From JASJHI01 sp965371355 (GTDB lineage: Bacteria > Actinomycetota > Acidimicrobiia > Acidimicrobiales > Ilumatobacteraceae), in the NCBI GenBank assembly GCA_965371355.1, contig CBDUYD010000046.1:1-18747 (forward strand): a stretch of 18,747 bases of DNA, in the 5' to 3' direction. The notes under the pieces are model-generated. The model saw only the letters and a program-made list of their open reading frames with translations, made no database searches and was not told the DNA's origin. This document shows, in pieces, positions 7,901 to 14,660 of this stretch. How positions within the stretch are numbered: position 1 is the stretch's first letter; each line of letters starts with the position of its first letter. The position numbers were made by a program, and so were the translations under genes.

Positions 7901-8273
7901 GGGCGGTGCGCAGCCGATCGCTGCGGATCGACCAGATCGCATCCTTGAGCGCGATCAGATCGGCGTTCGCCCGTTCGAGTTCGTCCGCCGCCATGTCTGA
8001 GGCATCGTCGTCGAGGTCGTGTTCGGCGTCGGTCACGAAAGCGCCGAGTTGGTCGAGGCGGGCGGTCAGCGCGGCCACGAGATCGACCTGGCCGGCGAGG
8101 GCGAGCACGCCGGGCAGGCCGTGGAGCGCGTCGTCGACCTCGCGGACGTGGACGGTCATCGCGATGACGTCCGGACGGACGGTGAACGCGTGATCGAGAC
8201 CGTCGACCAGGTCTGGCGCCGCCGGTGTGGGTCGCGTCGGAGGACGACTGACTATTCCGATGATCCCGCACAT
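4920..8273 (-). CDS. glmS: Enlarged GlmS-like glucosamine-6-phosphate synthase
   Basis: GlmS makes glucosamine 6-phosphate from fructose 6-phosphate and glutamine. This protein has 1117 residues against about 610 in the family. The start is ATG 8273, not the upstream TTG 8282, because class II glutaminases need the cysteine right after the initiator Met (MCGIIGIV). Glutaminase residues are visible: C2, RGRDSAG (159-165), HTRW (251-254), LNGDVDNH (288-295) and TTDAKV (311-316). The first SIS domain has SQSGTTTDT (562-570) and SVASTKAF (614-621). The second aligns without gaps to the E. coli region E481-H504, keeping E698, K702, E705 and H722. Unusual parts are about 130 extra residues between the first strand and RGRDSAG, about 47 extra before HTRW, and about 300 after the second SIS domain. 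The position after glmM matches glmS in other Actinobacteria. A small GGCTC/GAGCC hairpin lies in the 57-base gap from glmM. Confidence 0.85.
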   Translation of the reverse strand: MCGIIGIVSRPPTRPTPAAPDLVDGLDHAFTVRPDVIAMTVHVREVDDALHGLPGVLALAGQVDLVAALTARLDQLGAFVTDAEHDLDDDASDMAADELERANADLIALKDAIWSIRSDRLRTAREVEALAGPGASHSALAGYLAAQQAFSAIDRLEVRGRDSAGIHLYVWGHDIEAGALASLLADRTTDPLFESGSVVASGDVLSFVYKAAAEIGELGDNTAALRAALSADVLLRRALESPNARVALLGHTRWASVGTISEPNTHPLNSVEMEEPGGSTPPYVVAALNGDVDNHADLRARNDLRIASTITTDAKVIPTLMARNLADAPTSLEAFRRTVSAFEGSVAIGAAVADSPSTLYLALRGSGQGLYVGLADDCFIVASEPYGVVEETARYVRMDGESGGEIVVLDAAGAGQLEGIARYAYDGTELPVGENDIVSAEVTTRDIDRGSAPHFLLKEITEAPNSFAKTLRGKIVERDGLLHAVVGDRALPPDIAARLADGSITRLRVIGQGTAAVAGQSTAAILDELTEGTLDVDAITATEVSGFGMRLDMSDTLAIAVSQSGTTTDTNRTVDLLRSRGAAVIGIVNRRGSDLTDKADGVMYTSDGRDVEMSVASTKAFYAQVAAGALLSCAIAEACGRGDAKRRSKLLGSLRELPEALNSVLARRETIAEAARRFAPPKRYWAVVGNGPNKVAAEEVRIKLSELCYKSMACDTTEDKKHIDLSSEPLILVCAAGLVGSTADDVAKEVAIFKAHKATPIVIANDGETRYAAVATLEVPAVDPALGFILSAMVGHLFGYEAALAIDASAHPLREAREAVEQLVAAGLSGDQVLERLRTELVQPAEHFHGGLRSSLYDGHLEASSAVRLSRLLADVMSERPVEQYQLDSGKVGTPGALIDDLVAGLTRSIEELTRPVDTIKHQAKTVTVGISRSDEGIIGRPLVQAVLEAGAGRDVLSYRAMKVLAELDPAVADVLGYTRYGIDDDTISVVDRGGISQHLSSRVERSGALQGTKRRVASLREVLVATGRSDGRKVIFVPEVKSGETTGITLLHVAFHDRLPAETMRGVLQGYDGRYDRLVDWVTETEGGFDDSRLGDLSVEELLIGPISDTADHWRG

Positions 8274-8330
8274 GGATGACAAGCCTACCGGCCGGTGTCG
8301 GGGGGGCTCTGGCGAGCCGATCGGCGCGAC

Positions 8331-9644
8331 TCAGCCGAACTTGTGCTCGGCGACGCGGATCAGTTCGAGTGCGACGGCTTCGGCTTCCTCGCCCGAGGAC
8401 GCCTCGACCATCACCCTGATCAACGGTTCGGTACCACTCGCCCGGACGAGCACACGACCGGTCTCCCCGAGGCGACGTTCGACCGCCATGATCTCGTCGG
8501 CGAGCTGGTCGGCGACATCGGGCACGCGTTCGGCGACGACCAGGTTGTGCAACACCTGCGGCAGCGACGTCATCGCGGCACGGGCGAGTTCGTCGAGCGG
8601 TGACGTGCGGGCGACGATGTCGAGCAACGCGATCGCCGTGAGCAGGCCGTCTCCGGTTGTCGCGTGATCGGAGAAGATCACATGGCCGCTCTGCTCGCCC
8701 CCGAGGGAGTATCCGCCGGCAGCGAGAGCCTCGAGCACGTACCTGTCGCCGACGGCGGTCTCGACGACCTCGATACCGGCGTCGCGCATCGCGAGCCGGA
8801 ATCCGAGATTGGTCATCACCGTGACGACGACGGTGTCGTCGTGCAGCTCGCCGCGCGAACGAAGGTCGGCCGCGCAGATGGCGATGATGTGGTCGCCGTC
8901 GACGATCGTGCCGGTGTGATCGACCGCGATCAGCCTGTCGGCGTCGCCATCGAGGGCGATCCCGAGATCGGCTCCGACCCGTACCACTTCGGCGGCCACC
9001 GTCTCGGGGCAGGTCGCCCCGCAATGGTCGTTGATGTTGCGGCCATCGGGACTGTCGGCGACGGTGGTGACCTGCGCTCCCGCAGACCGCAGGATCGACG
9101 GCGCGAGTTCGAACGCGGCACCGTTGGCGGTGTCGAGCGCGACGTGGAGTCCCTCGAGCGATCGGCCATCGAGCATCCGCAGGAGATGATCGACGTAGGC
9201 GCTGTGGTCGGGATCGAAGTCGATCGCGCCGACGCGAGCGCCGACGGGGCCGAGCGAAGCGACCTCGGTCTCGATCAGTTGCTCGACGTCATCGGACAAT
9301 TTCGTACCACCGACGGCGAAGAGCTTGATCCCGTTGTCGCGATACGGGTTGTGCGAGGCCGAAACGACCGCACCCATCGCGCCGCGGCGCTGCGCCTCGT
9401 AGGCGACGGTCGGCGTGGGCACGACACCGAGCCGGGCGACGTCGACGCCCTCGGAGGCGAAGCCCGATGCGAGAGCGGCCATCAGCATCGAGGTCGACTC
9501 GCGCGTGTCACCGCCGATCACGACGCTCGAGCTGTGCGGCTCGTCGACGAGCACGCGCGCTGCCGCTCGGCCGAGCCGGAGGGCGAACTCGGCGGAGAGA
9601 TCGGTGTTGGCGACACCGCGGACGCCGTCGGTGCCGAACTTCAT
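8331..9644 (-). CDS. glmM: Phosphoglucosamine mutase
   Basis: GlmM converts glucosamine 6-phosphate to glucosamine 1-phosphate, the step after GlmS on the way to UDP-N-acetylglucosamine and peptidoglycan. The 437-residue protein has the four signatures of the alpha-phosphohexomutase family: the phosphoserine loop SASHNP (95-100, catalytic serine S97), the magnesium loop DGDADR (232-237), the sugar-binding loop GGEQSG (315-320) and the phosphate-binding RASGTEPLIR (401-410). The N-terminus MKFGTDGVRG is the canonical GlmM start, which fixes ATG 9644. It begins 28 bases after the rpsI stop and is followed 57 bases later by the glmS-like gene, so it is probably cotranscribed from the rplM promoter. 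Confidence 0.97.
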   Translation of the reverse strand: MKFGTDGVRGVANTDLSAEFALRLGRAAARVLVDEPHSSSVVIGGDTRESTSMLMAALASGFASEGVDVARLGVVPTPTVAYEAQRRGAMGAVVSASHNPYRDNGIKLFAVGGTKLSDDVEQLIETEVASLGPVGARVGAIDFDPDHSAYVDHLLRMLDGRSLEGLHVALDTANGAAFELAPSILRSAGAQVTTVADSPDGRNINDHCGATCPETVAAEVVRVGADLGIALDGDADRLIAVDHTGTIVDGDHIIAICAADLRSRGELHDDTVVVTVMTNLGFRLAMRDAGIEVVETAVGDRYVLEALAAGGYSLGGEQSGHVIFSDHATTGDGLLTAIALLDIVARTSPLDELARAAMTSLPQVLHNLVVAERVPDVADQLADEIMAVERRLGETGRVLVRASGTEPLIRVMVEASSGEEAEAVALELIRVAEHKFG

Positions 9645-9672
9645 CGTGGACCCGAGAGGACCAGCGCCGTGA

Positions 9673-10068
9673 TCAGCGCTTGGTGAACTGCGGCGCCTTG
9701 CGGGCCTTCTTGAGGCCGTACTTCTTGATCTCCTTCTTGCGCGGGTCGCGCCTGAGGAGGCCGGCGGTCTTCAAGGTGGCGCGTGTCTCGGGGTCGATCT
9801 CGGCGATCGAGCGGGCGATCGCCATGCGCAGCGCACCGGCCTGTCCGCTGACTCCGCCGCCGTCGATCGTGGCCGTGATGTCATACGCCTCGCGGGTCTC
9901 GGTGACCTCGAGCGGCGCGGCGACGATCATCTGCAACGCCGCCGTCGGGAAGTACACCTCGAGTGACCTGCCGTTGATCGAGAACTGGCCTGTGCCCGGA
10001 CGGAACTGGGCGCGGGCGACAGCTCGCTTGCGGCGTCCGGTGGTCTGGGTGAGCGGAATCGTGGCCAT
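9673..10068 (-). CDS. rpsI: 30S ribosomal protein S9
   Basis: This 131-residue protein is ribosomal protein S9 of the small subunit head. Family features are GRRKRAVARAQFRPGTG near the N-terminus, the central GGGVSGQAGALRMAIARS segment and the conserved basic tail ending APQFTKR, whose last residues reach the P-site tRNA in known ribosomes. Two consecutive ATG codons occur at 10071 and 10068. An AAGGA (minus strand, 10079-10075) lies three bases from the first and six from the second, so 10068 is preferred. The gene follows rplM by 17 bases in the universal rplM-rpsI pair. Confidence 0.97.
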   Translation of the reverse strand: MATIPLTQTTGRRKRAVARAQFRPGTGQFSINGRSLEVYFPTAALQMIVAAPLEVTETREAYDITATIDGGGVSGQAGALRMAIARSIAEIDPETRATLKTAGLLRRDPRKKEIKKYGLKKARKAPQFTKR

Positions 10069-10085
10069 CATGGGTCCTTGGGAGA

Positions 10086-10532
10086 TCAGCGAGCCTTCGC
10101 GTGAGCGAATTCGAGTGGGGACGGCGACTGGGCGCCGTGGGGATGATCGGGTCCGGCGTACACCTTCAACTTCGTGAGTTGTTGGCGACCGAGCGGCCCC
10201 TTGGGCAACATGCCCTTGACCGACCGGCGGACGGCCTCGGCGGGCCTGCGGGCATGGAAGTGGGCGTACGACTCGGAGCTGATGCCACCGGGATATCCAC
10301 TGTGGCGGTACTTGATCGTGCGCTCGGCCTTGCCCGCCGTCATCACGACCTTGTCGGCATTGATGATGATCACGTGATCGCCGGTGTCGACGTTGGGGGT
10401 GTAGATCGGCTTGTGCTTGCCGCGCAGCAGGCGGGCGACTTCGGTGCAGAGACGTCCGAGGACCATGCCGTCGGCGTCGACGACGTGCCACTCACGCTCG
10501 ATGTTGCTTGCCTTCGGGATATACGTGGCCAT
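10086..10532 (-). CDS. rplM: 50S ribosomal protein L13
   Basis: This 148-residue protein is L13, an early-assembly protein of the large ribosomal subunit. It contains REWHVVDADGMVLGRL, the LRGKHKPIYTPNVDTGD segment, and VKGMLPKGPLGRQ with the downstream LKVYAGPDHPH. The start MATYIPKA is usual for the family. AGAGAG about eight bases upstream of ATG 10532 may serve as the ribosome-binding site. rplM is the first gene of the rplM-rpsI-glmM-glmS block, with a well-spaced promoter about 70 bases upstream. Confidence 0.97.
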   Translation of the reverse strand: MATYIPKASNIEREWHVVDADGMVLGRLCTEVARLLRGKHKPIYTPNVDTGDHVIIINADKVVMTAGKAERTIKYRHSGYPGGISSESYAHFHARRPAEAVRRSVKGMLPKGPLGRQQLTKLKVYAGPDHPHGAQSPSPLEFAHAKAR

Positions 10533-10567
10533 TGCGGACTCTCTGTTGCGTTTCGGTTGACGTTCAG

Positions 10568-10584
10568 GCGGACGCGAGGTCCGC
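10568..10584 (-). promoter_or_regulatory. Stem-loop in the rplM leader
   Basis: GCGGAC (10568-10573) and GTCCGC (10579-10584) form a 6-bp stem with a 5-base loop within the predicted 60-base rplM leader. Leaders of L13 operons are regulatory in some bacteria, but I cannot match this one to a known leader family. Confidence 0.3.
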
Positions 10585-10600
10585 GCCGGGGAACCGTGAA

Positions 10601-10629
10601 ATGATACGGCCGTCTGTTCGCACCGGCAA
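10601..10629 (-). promoter_or_regulatory. Promoter of the rplM-rpsI-glmM-glmS block
   Basis: On the minus strand TTGCCG (10629-10624) and TATCAT (10606-10601) are separated by exactly 17 bases. The -10 is close to consensus and the -35 keeps TTG. Transcription would start near 10594, about 60 bases before the rplM ATG. Confidence 0.6.
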
Positions 10630-10668
10630 CGCCGCGCCCACCAGTCTCTGGTACCGGGCCGTCTGCAA

Positions 10669-10674
10669 TAGAGT
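10669..10674 (+). promoter_or_regulatory. Candidate -10 element of the GGDEF-EAL gene
   Basis: TAGAGT at 10669-10674 fits the TANNNT pattern. Six bases downstream lies 10681, exactly where strong third-position G/C bias begins in the reading frame of the GGDEF-EAL gene. The codon at 10681 is ATC, not a standard start. No good -35 is seen. Confidence 0.3.
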
Positions 10675-10749
10675 GGACCGATCGCCGACGACCAAGACTT
10701 CGACTTCGAGAGCGGTGACGTCGAGCTGCTCCGTGCCGTCATCTCGAAC
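10672..10749 (+). other. Probable 5' coding extension of the GGDEF-EAL gene lacking a standard start codon
   Basis: In the frame of the downstream gene, codons from 10681 to 10749 read IADDQDFDFESGDVELL then RAVISN, with G or C in almost every third position. This resembles the N-terminal helix that precedes a PAS fold (LLRAVISNV leading into VMVALIRPDG). Upstream the frame is closed by TAG at 10669-10671, and no ATG, GTG or TTG lies in between. Either the start is a rare codon such as ATC 10681, or a one-base sequence error links it to the out-of-frame GTG at 10673. Confidence 0.55.
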
Positions 10750-12390
10750 GTGAGCGTGATGGTCGCGCTCATCCGCCCGGACGGCACGATCAGATCGATC
10801 AACGACGCCACGACGAGAGCACTCGGCTACCCACCGGAGACCGTGGCCGGTCGGCCGTTCGCGGACTACCTGCACGCCGATGATCGCGAGCGCGTGGTCG
10901 AGGCGATGCAGCGCGAGGAAAATGCCGGCCCCGTCACGCTCGACGCCCGATTCGTACGCAGCAACGGTTCGCCGATCCTGTGCGAGTTCACCGTCACCGA
11001 CATGATCGACGACCCCGTAGTCGGCTCGTTCGTCGTCAATGCCCAGGTCTCGGCCGCCCTGCTCGACGCCCGCAACCGCATCGATTTCCTCGCCCACCAC
11101 GACAGCCGCACCGGTCTCCTCAACCGCGACGGCTTCATGCAGCAGGCCCGCGACCTGATCGCGCCCGGCAGCGGCCTCGGGATCCTGCTGATCGACATCG
11201 TCAAGTTCAGATCGGTGAACGAGCTGTACGGCGAACCGACCGGCGACGCTGTGTTGGCCGAGATCGCGACGCGCATCGATCAGATCCGGTGGACCGACCT
11301 CGTCACGGCCCGGTTCGGTGCCGACGAGTTCGTCGTCGCCCTCCGCTCCGACCAGGAGGAGGTGCTCGAAGCGCTCCGCGAACGCGTCGAACGTGACCTC
11401 GCGCTCCCGATAAGCGTCGGTGTGCACGAGGTGAACGTCAGCATCCGCACGGCAACCGCGTTCGAACCCCGACCTTCCGAGCTCGACGCGTTGTTGGTCA
11501 ACGTGAGCAACGAACTGACGGCGATCAAGCGGCACAGCGAGACCGACAAGCGGGGCATCTCACACAAGGCGATCGACGAACGTCGGCGGCAGCTCGACCA
11601 ACTCCGCGGGGCGCTCGCCGACGGTGCGATCCAGCCCTACTTCCAGCCGATCGTCGACGCGGGCGGGACCGTCCTCGCGGTCGAGGCACTCGTACGCTGG
11701 CAGCGGCCGCATCTCGACACACTCGGGGTTCGCGACATCCTTCCCCTCGCCCAGCTCGCCGGCCTCGCCGAGGCGGTCGACGACCAGGTGCTCGAGTTGT
11801 CGCTCGACTTCGCCCGCGAACTCGCTGCGGCCGGTCACCCCCACGTCAAGGTCCACGTCAACGTCGATCCGAAGGTCATCGCCCAGCCGGCGTTCGGCGG
11901 CTCGTTCCTCAAACGCTGCCTCGCCGCCGGCGCCGATCCCTCCCAGATCGTCGTCGAGGTCACCGAGAACGACCTGCTCGCACCGGGTCCGGCGGCGCTG
12001 GCAAACATGCAGCAGATCCGCGTCGCGGGCACGCGCGTGTCGATCGACGACTTCGGCACCGGCTACTCGAGTCTCGCCCACCTGCTCGAGCTCCCCATCG
12101 ACGGGGTGAAGATCGACCAGCGTTTCGTGGCCGGCATCGACATCGATCCGGCGGCCACCAACCTCACCACCGCGATCATCGGCCTCAGCGAGAGCCTTCG
12201 GTTGGAGTGCGTTGCCGAGGGCGTCGAGCAGCCCTACCAGGCGAAACGTCTCGCCCAACTCGGCTGCAAGGCCTTCCAGGGCTGGTTGTTCTCACCGGCG
12301 GTGCCCGGCGCAGAGGTGTTCGACATGCTCCCGAGGCTCGTGCCGGACGCGCAACACTCGACGGGTCGGTCCCCGACACCGACGATGTAG
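10750..12390 (+). CDS. PAS-GGDEF-EAL protein, likely cyclic-di-GMP phosphodiesterase
   Basis: From GTG 10750 the protein has 546 residues: a PAS sensor domain (about 1-100), a GGDEF domain (about 110-265) and an EAL domain (about 285-530). The GGDEF signature is altered to GADEF (190-194) and the DxD motif reads DIV (149-151), so cyclase activity is doubtful. The inhibitory RxxD site is kept (R180, D183). The EAL domain has its catalytic set: E312 of EAL, N371, E406, D433-D434 in DDFGTG, K454, E490 and Q510. Hydrolysis of cyclic-di-GMP is therefore the likely activity, with the GGDEF part perhaps sensing GTP. No membrane segment is seen, so it should be cytosolic. The coding signal extends upstream to about 10681, so the annotated start is probably too short. 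It is divergent from rplM and convergent with truA. Confidence 0.88.
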   Translation: MSVMVALIRPDGTIRSINDATTRALGYPPETVAGRPFADYLHADDRERVVEAMQREENAGPVTLDARFVRSNGSPILCEFTVTDMIDDPVVGSFVVNAQVSAALLDARNRIDFLAHHDSRTGLLNRDGFMQQARDLIAPGSGLGILLIDIVKFRSVNELYGEPTGDAVLAEIATRIDQIRWTDLVTARFGADEFVVALRSDQEEVLEALRERVERDLALPISVGVHEVNVSIRTATAFEPRPSELDALLVNVSNELTAIKRHSETDKRGISHKAIDERRRQLDQLRGALADGAIQPYFQPIVDAGGTVLAVEALVRWQRPHLDTLGVRDILPLAQLAGLAEAVDDQVLELSLDFARELAAAGHPHVKVHVNVDPKVIAQPAFGGSFLKRCLAAGADPSQIVVEVTENDLLAPGPAALANMQQIRVAGTRVSIDDFGTGYSSLAHLLELPIDGVKIDQRFVAGIDIDPAATNLTTAIIGLSESLRLECVAEGVEQPYQAKRLAQLGCKAFQGWLFSPAVPGAEVFDMLPRLVPDAQHSTGRSPTPTM

Positions 12391-12403
12391 CTCGGCGATC
12401 GCC

Positions 12404-12419
12404 ACCGCTTGCGAGCGGT
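12404..12419. terminator. Hairpin at the convergent end of the EAL gene and truA
   Basis: ACCGCT (12404-12409) and AGCGGT (12414-12419) form a perfect 6-bp stem with a TGCG loop. It lies 14 bases after the EAL gene stop and touches the truA stop codon. There is no T-tract on either strand, so intrinsic termination is uncertain. Confidence 0.4.
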
Positions 12420-13222
12420 CAGGCGTCCCAACGTTCGCCGGTGTAATCGACGTGCCAGAGGATCAGGCCGGTCGGCGGTGCGACCTGGCCGGCGGCTCGG
12501 CGATCCCTCGCCTCGAGGATCTCACCGATCGAATCGAGCGACCGCCGACCCAGACCGACATCGACGAGCGTGCCGACGATGCTGCGCACCATCTGGTGGC
12601 AGAACGCGCTCGCGGTGATCTGGAACTCGAGCGTCGGGTCCGGGCCGGTCGACCCGTCGCCGGATTCCCATCGCGCCGAGATCAACCGCCGGACCATGCT
12701 CGGCTCCGGCCGATCGTCACCGACCTTCGGGCGGCGGCAGAACGAACCGAAGTCGTGATCGCCGAGCAGGGCTGTGGCGGCGGCGTTCATCGCGGCGACG
12801 TCGAGCGGAGCGGCTACGTGCCACGAGTGGCGCGCGGCGAGGGGGTTCGGCGCCGGATCGTTCCAGATCCGGTAGCGATAGGTGCGGGCGGTCGCCGAGA
12901 AACGCGCCGAGAAGCCGGGATCGGCCCAATTCGCCTCGCGCACCGCGATCGCGGGGCCGCAGAGACGGTTGAGGCTGTGCGCCAACCGACCGAGATCGGT
13001 GGCTCGAGGGATCGGCCCGCTCACGACCTGGCCCCAGGCGTGAACCCCTGCGTCGGTTCGCCCTGCGCCGACCAGTTCGACGGGGCCTCGGACGATCCGT
13101 GCGACCTCGGCCGACAGCGCTCCCATCACGGTCGGGACGCCCGGCGACGCGGCGAACCCGTGGAAGTCGGTGCCGTCGTACGCGACGAGTAGTCGGACGT
13201 TGCGGAGTGCCTCCTCCGCCAT
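12419..13222 (-). CDS. truA: tRNA pseudouridine(38-40) synthase
   Basis: TruA converts uridines at tRNA positions 38-40 in the anticodon arm to pseudouridine. The 267-residue protein shows the family strand LLVAYDGTDFHGF (11-23) and the catalytic loop GAGRTDAGVHA with the nucleophile D57. FSARFSATARTYRYRIWN and FCHQMVRSIVGTLVDVGLG mark the substrate-binding and C-terminal parts. Length is normal for an actinobacterial TruA. Its ATG lies five bases beyond the rplQ stop codon, and there is no clear Shine-Dalgarno, so translational coupling to rplQ is likely. It is the last gene of the infA-to-truA cluster. Confidence 0.96.
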   Translation of the reverse strand: MAEEALRNVRLLVAYDGTDFHGFAASPGVPTVMGALSAEVARIVRGPVELVGAGRTDAGVHAWGQVVSGPIPRATDLGRLAHSLNRLCGPAIAVREANWADPGFSARFSATARTYRYRIWNDPAPNPLAARHSWHVAAPLDVAAMNAAATALLGDHDFGSFCRRPKVGDDRPEPSMVRRLISARWESGDGSTGPDPTLEFQITASAFCHQMVRSIVGTLVDVGLGRRSLDSIGEILEARDRRAAGQVAPPTGLILWHVDYTGERWDA

Positions 13223-13227
13223 CGAAG

Positions 13228-13596
13228 TCAGACGAGTTCGATGCGGGCCATCTTGGCGCTGTCGCCGTGGCGCGTGCCCAGCTTGAGGATGCGCGTGTAC
13301 CCACCGTTGCGCTCGACATAGCGCGGGGCGACGTCGTGCACGAGCTTGTAGGTCATCTCACGGTCGCCGAGGTAGCCCTGGATCTGGCGGATCCGGTGCA
13401 CCTGCATCGGTCCCTCCTCCTGGGCCTTCTTGGCCTTCGTGATCAGCTTCTCGGCGATCGGGCGCAGCGCCTTCGCCTTCGCCTCGGTCGTGTCGATCGC
13501 CTCGGCGGCGAACAGCGACGCGGCGAGGTTGGCCATCATCAGCCGCTGGTGGGCGGCGGAGCTGCCGAAACTGCGGGAGCGACGTGGGGTTGGCAT
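13228..13596 (-). CDS. rplQ: 50S ribosomal protein L17
   Basis: This 122-residue protein is L17 of the large ribosomal subunit. Family features are RSFGSSAAHQRLMMANLAAS near the N-terminus, the basic helix LRPIAEKLITKAKK, the segment DVAPRYVERNGGYTRILKLG and the closing GDSAKMARIELV. An AAGGA about ten bases before ATG 13596 supports the start. The 42-base gap from rpoA is compatible with cotranscription. Confidence 0.97.
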   Translation of the reverse strand: MPTPRRSRSFGSSAAHQRLMMANLAASLFAAEAIDTTEAKAKALRPIAEKLITKAKKAQEEGPMQVHRIRQIQGYLGDREMTYKLVHDVAPRYVERNGGYTRILKLGTRHGDSAKMARIELV

Positions 13597-13638
13597 CGTT
13601 TGGTCGTCCTTCTTGAAATCGATCTTCGTGAGCGGCGC

Positions 13639-14571
13639 TCAGCCGCGGAGCGTGAGTCCCCGCTCGTCGAGCTTGGCCTTCACCTCGTCGAGGCTCTTCT
13701 GCCCGAAGTTGGTGATGTTCAGCAGGTCGTCCTCGTTCTTGGTGAGCAGCTCGCCCACCGTGTTGACCTGCGCCCGCTTGAGGCAGTTGTTCGGACGCTC
13801 CGAGAGGTCGAGGTCCTCGATCGGGAGGTCGAGGTCGGGGGAGCTGACGGTTGCGTCGACGATCTCGCCGAGCTCGAGGCCTTGGGGCTCGTCGGACATC
13901 GTGGCGACGAGGTCGACGAGCGAACGCAGGGTCGCGCCGGCGGAGGCGAGGGCATCGGCCGGCGTGATCGAACCGTCGGTCGCGACTTCGATGACGAGGC
14001 GGTCGTAGTTGGTCGACTGCTCGACGCGCGTCGGCTCGACCTCGAAGGAGACCCGGCGCACCGGGCTGAAGATCGCATCGATCGGAATGATGCCGATCGT
14101 GCGGTTCTCGTCCTCGCGGTTGCTCGACAGGTATCCACACCCCTGCTCGACCGTGAGATCGATGGCGAGGTGACCCTTGGTGTTGAGGGTGGCGAGGTGG
14201 AGGCCACCGTTGAGCACCTCGACATCGGCGGGCAGTTCGATGTCACCGGCGGTGACCTCGCCCGCGCCCCGGGCGTCGAGCCGCAGCGTGACCGGCTCCT
14301 CGGACACCGATGTGAGTACGACATCCTTCAGGTTGAGGATCATGTCGGTGACGTCTTCGGTGACACCGGCGATCGTGTCGAACTCGTGCAGCGAAGCGTC
14401 GAATCTGACGGTCGAGATCGCCGCGCCGGGGATCGACGACAGCAGGGTGCGACGGAGCGAGTTGCCGAGCGTGTGGCCGAAGCCGCGGTCGAGCGGACCG
14501 ACCGCGAACCGCTGGCGATTGTCTGACTCCTCACCGAGGGCTTCGATGGTGGGGCGCTGCATGACGAGCAT
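13639..14571 (-). CDS. rpoA: DNA-directed RNA polymerase subunit alpha
   Basis: This 310-residue protein is the alpha subunit, whose N-terminal domain dimerises to assemble RNA polymerase and whose C-terminal domain contacts promoter DNA and activators. The N-terminal domain shows GPLDRGFGHTLGNSLRRTLL (25-44) and the segment FSPVRRVSFEVEPTRV. The C-terminal domain shows ERPNNCLKRAQVNTVGELL and NFGQKSLDEVKAKL, including the arginine and asparagine used for DNA contact in the family. It is somewhat shorter than typical Streptomyces or Mycobacterium alpha because the acidic tail after the C-terminal domain is nearly absent. ATG 14571 is used; an alternative Met lies three codons on. Confidence 0.97.
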   Translation of the reverse strand: MLVMQRPTIEALGEESDNRQRFAVGPLDRGFGHTLGNSLRRTLLSSIPGAAISTVRFDASLHEFDTIAGVTEDVTDMILNLKDVVLTSVSEEPVTLRLDARGAGEVTAGDIELPADVEVLNGGLHLATLNTKGHLAIDLTVEQGCGYLSSNREDENRTIGIIPIDAIFSPVRRVSFEVEPTRVEQSTNYDRLVIEVATDGSITPADALASAGATLRSLVDLVATMSDEPQGLELGEIVDATVSSPDLDLPIEDLDLSERPNNCLKRAQVNTVGELLTKNEDDLLNITNFGQKSLDEVKAKLDERGLTLRG

Positions 14572-14660
14572 TGGTGCCGGAACCTTTCAACGATCTTTCG
14601 AGGTGTACTGCGTGGTGGAGAGGGGGGCGTCGCGTCGACCGCGCCGTCCGGTGAACGGGA

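Noticed and set aside
8274..8282. TTG start for the glmS-like gene, adding three residues
   Set aside because: Class II glutaminases need the catalytic cysteine directly after the removed initiator Met, which only ATG 8273 provides.
7789..9024. A 411-codon minus-strand frame spanning the glmM-glmS junction
   Set aside because: It is an out-of-frame reading of two identified genes and is almost entirely Arg-rich.
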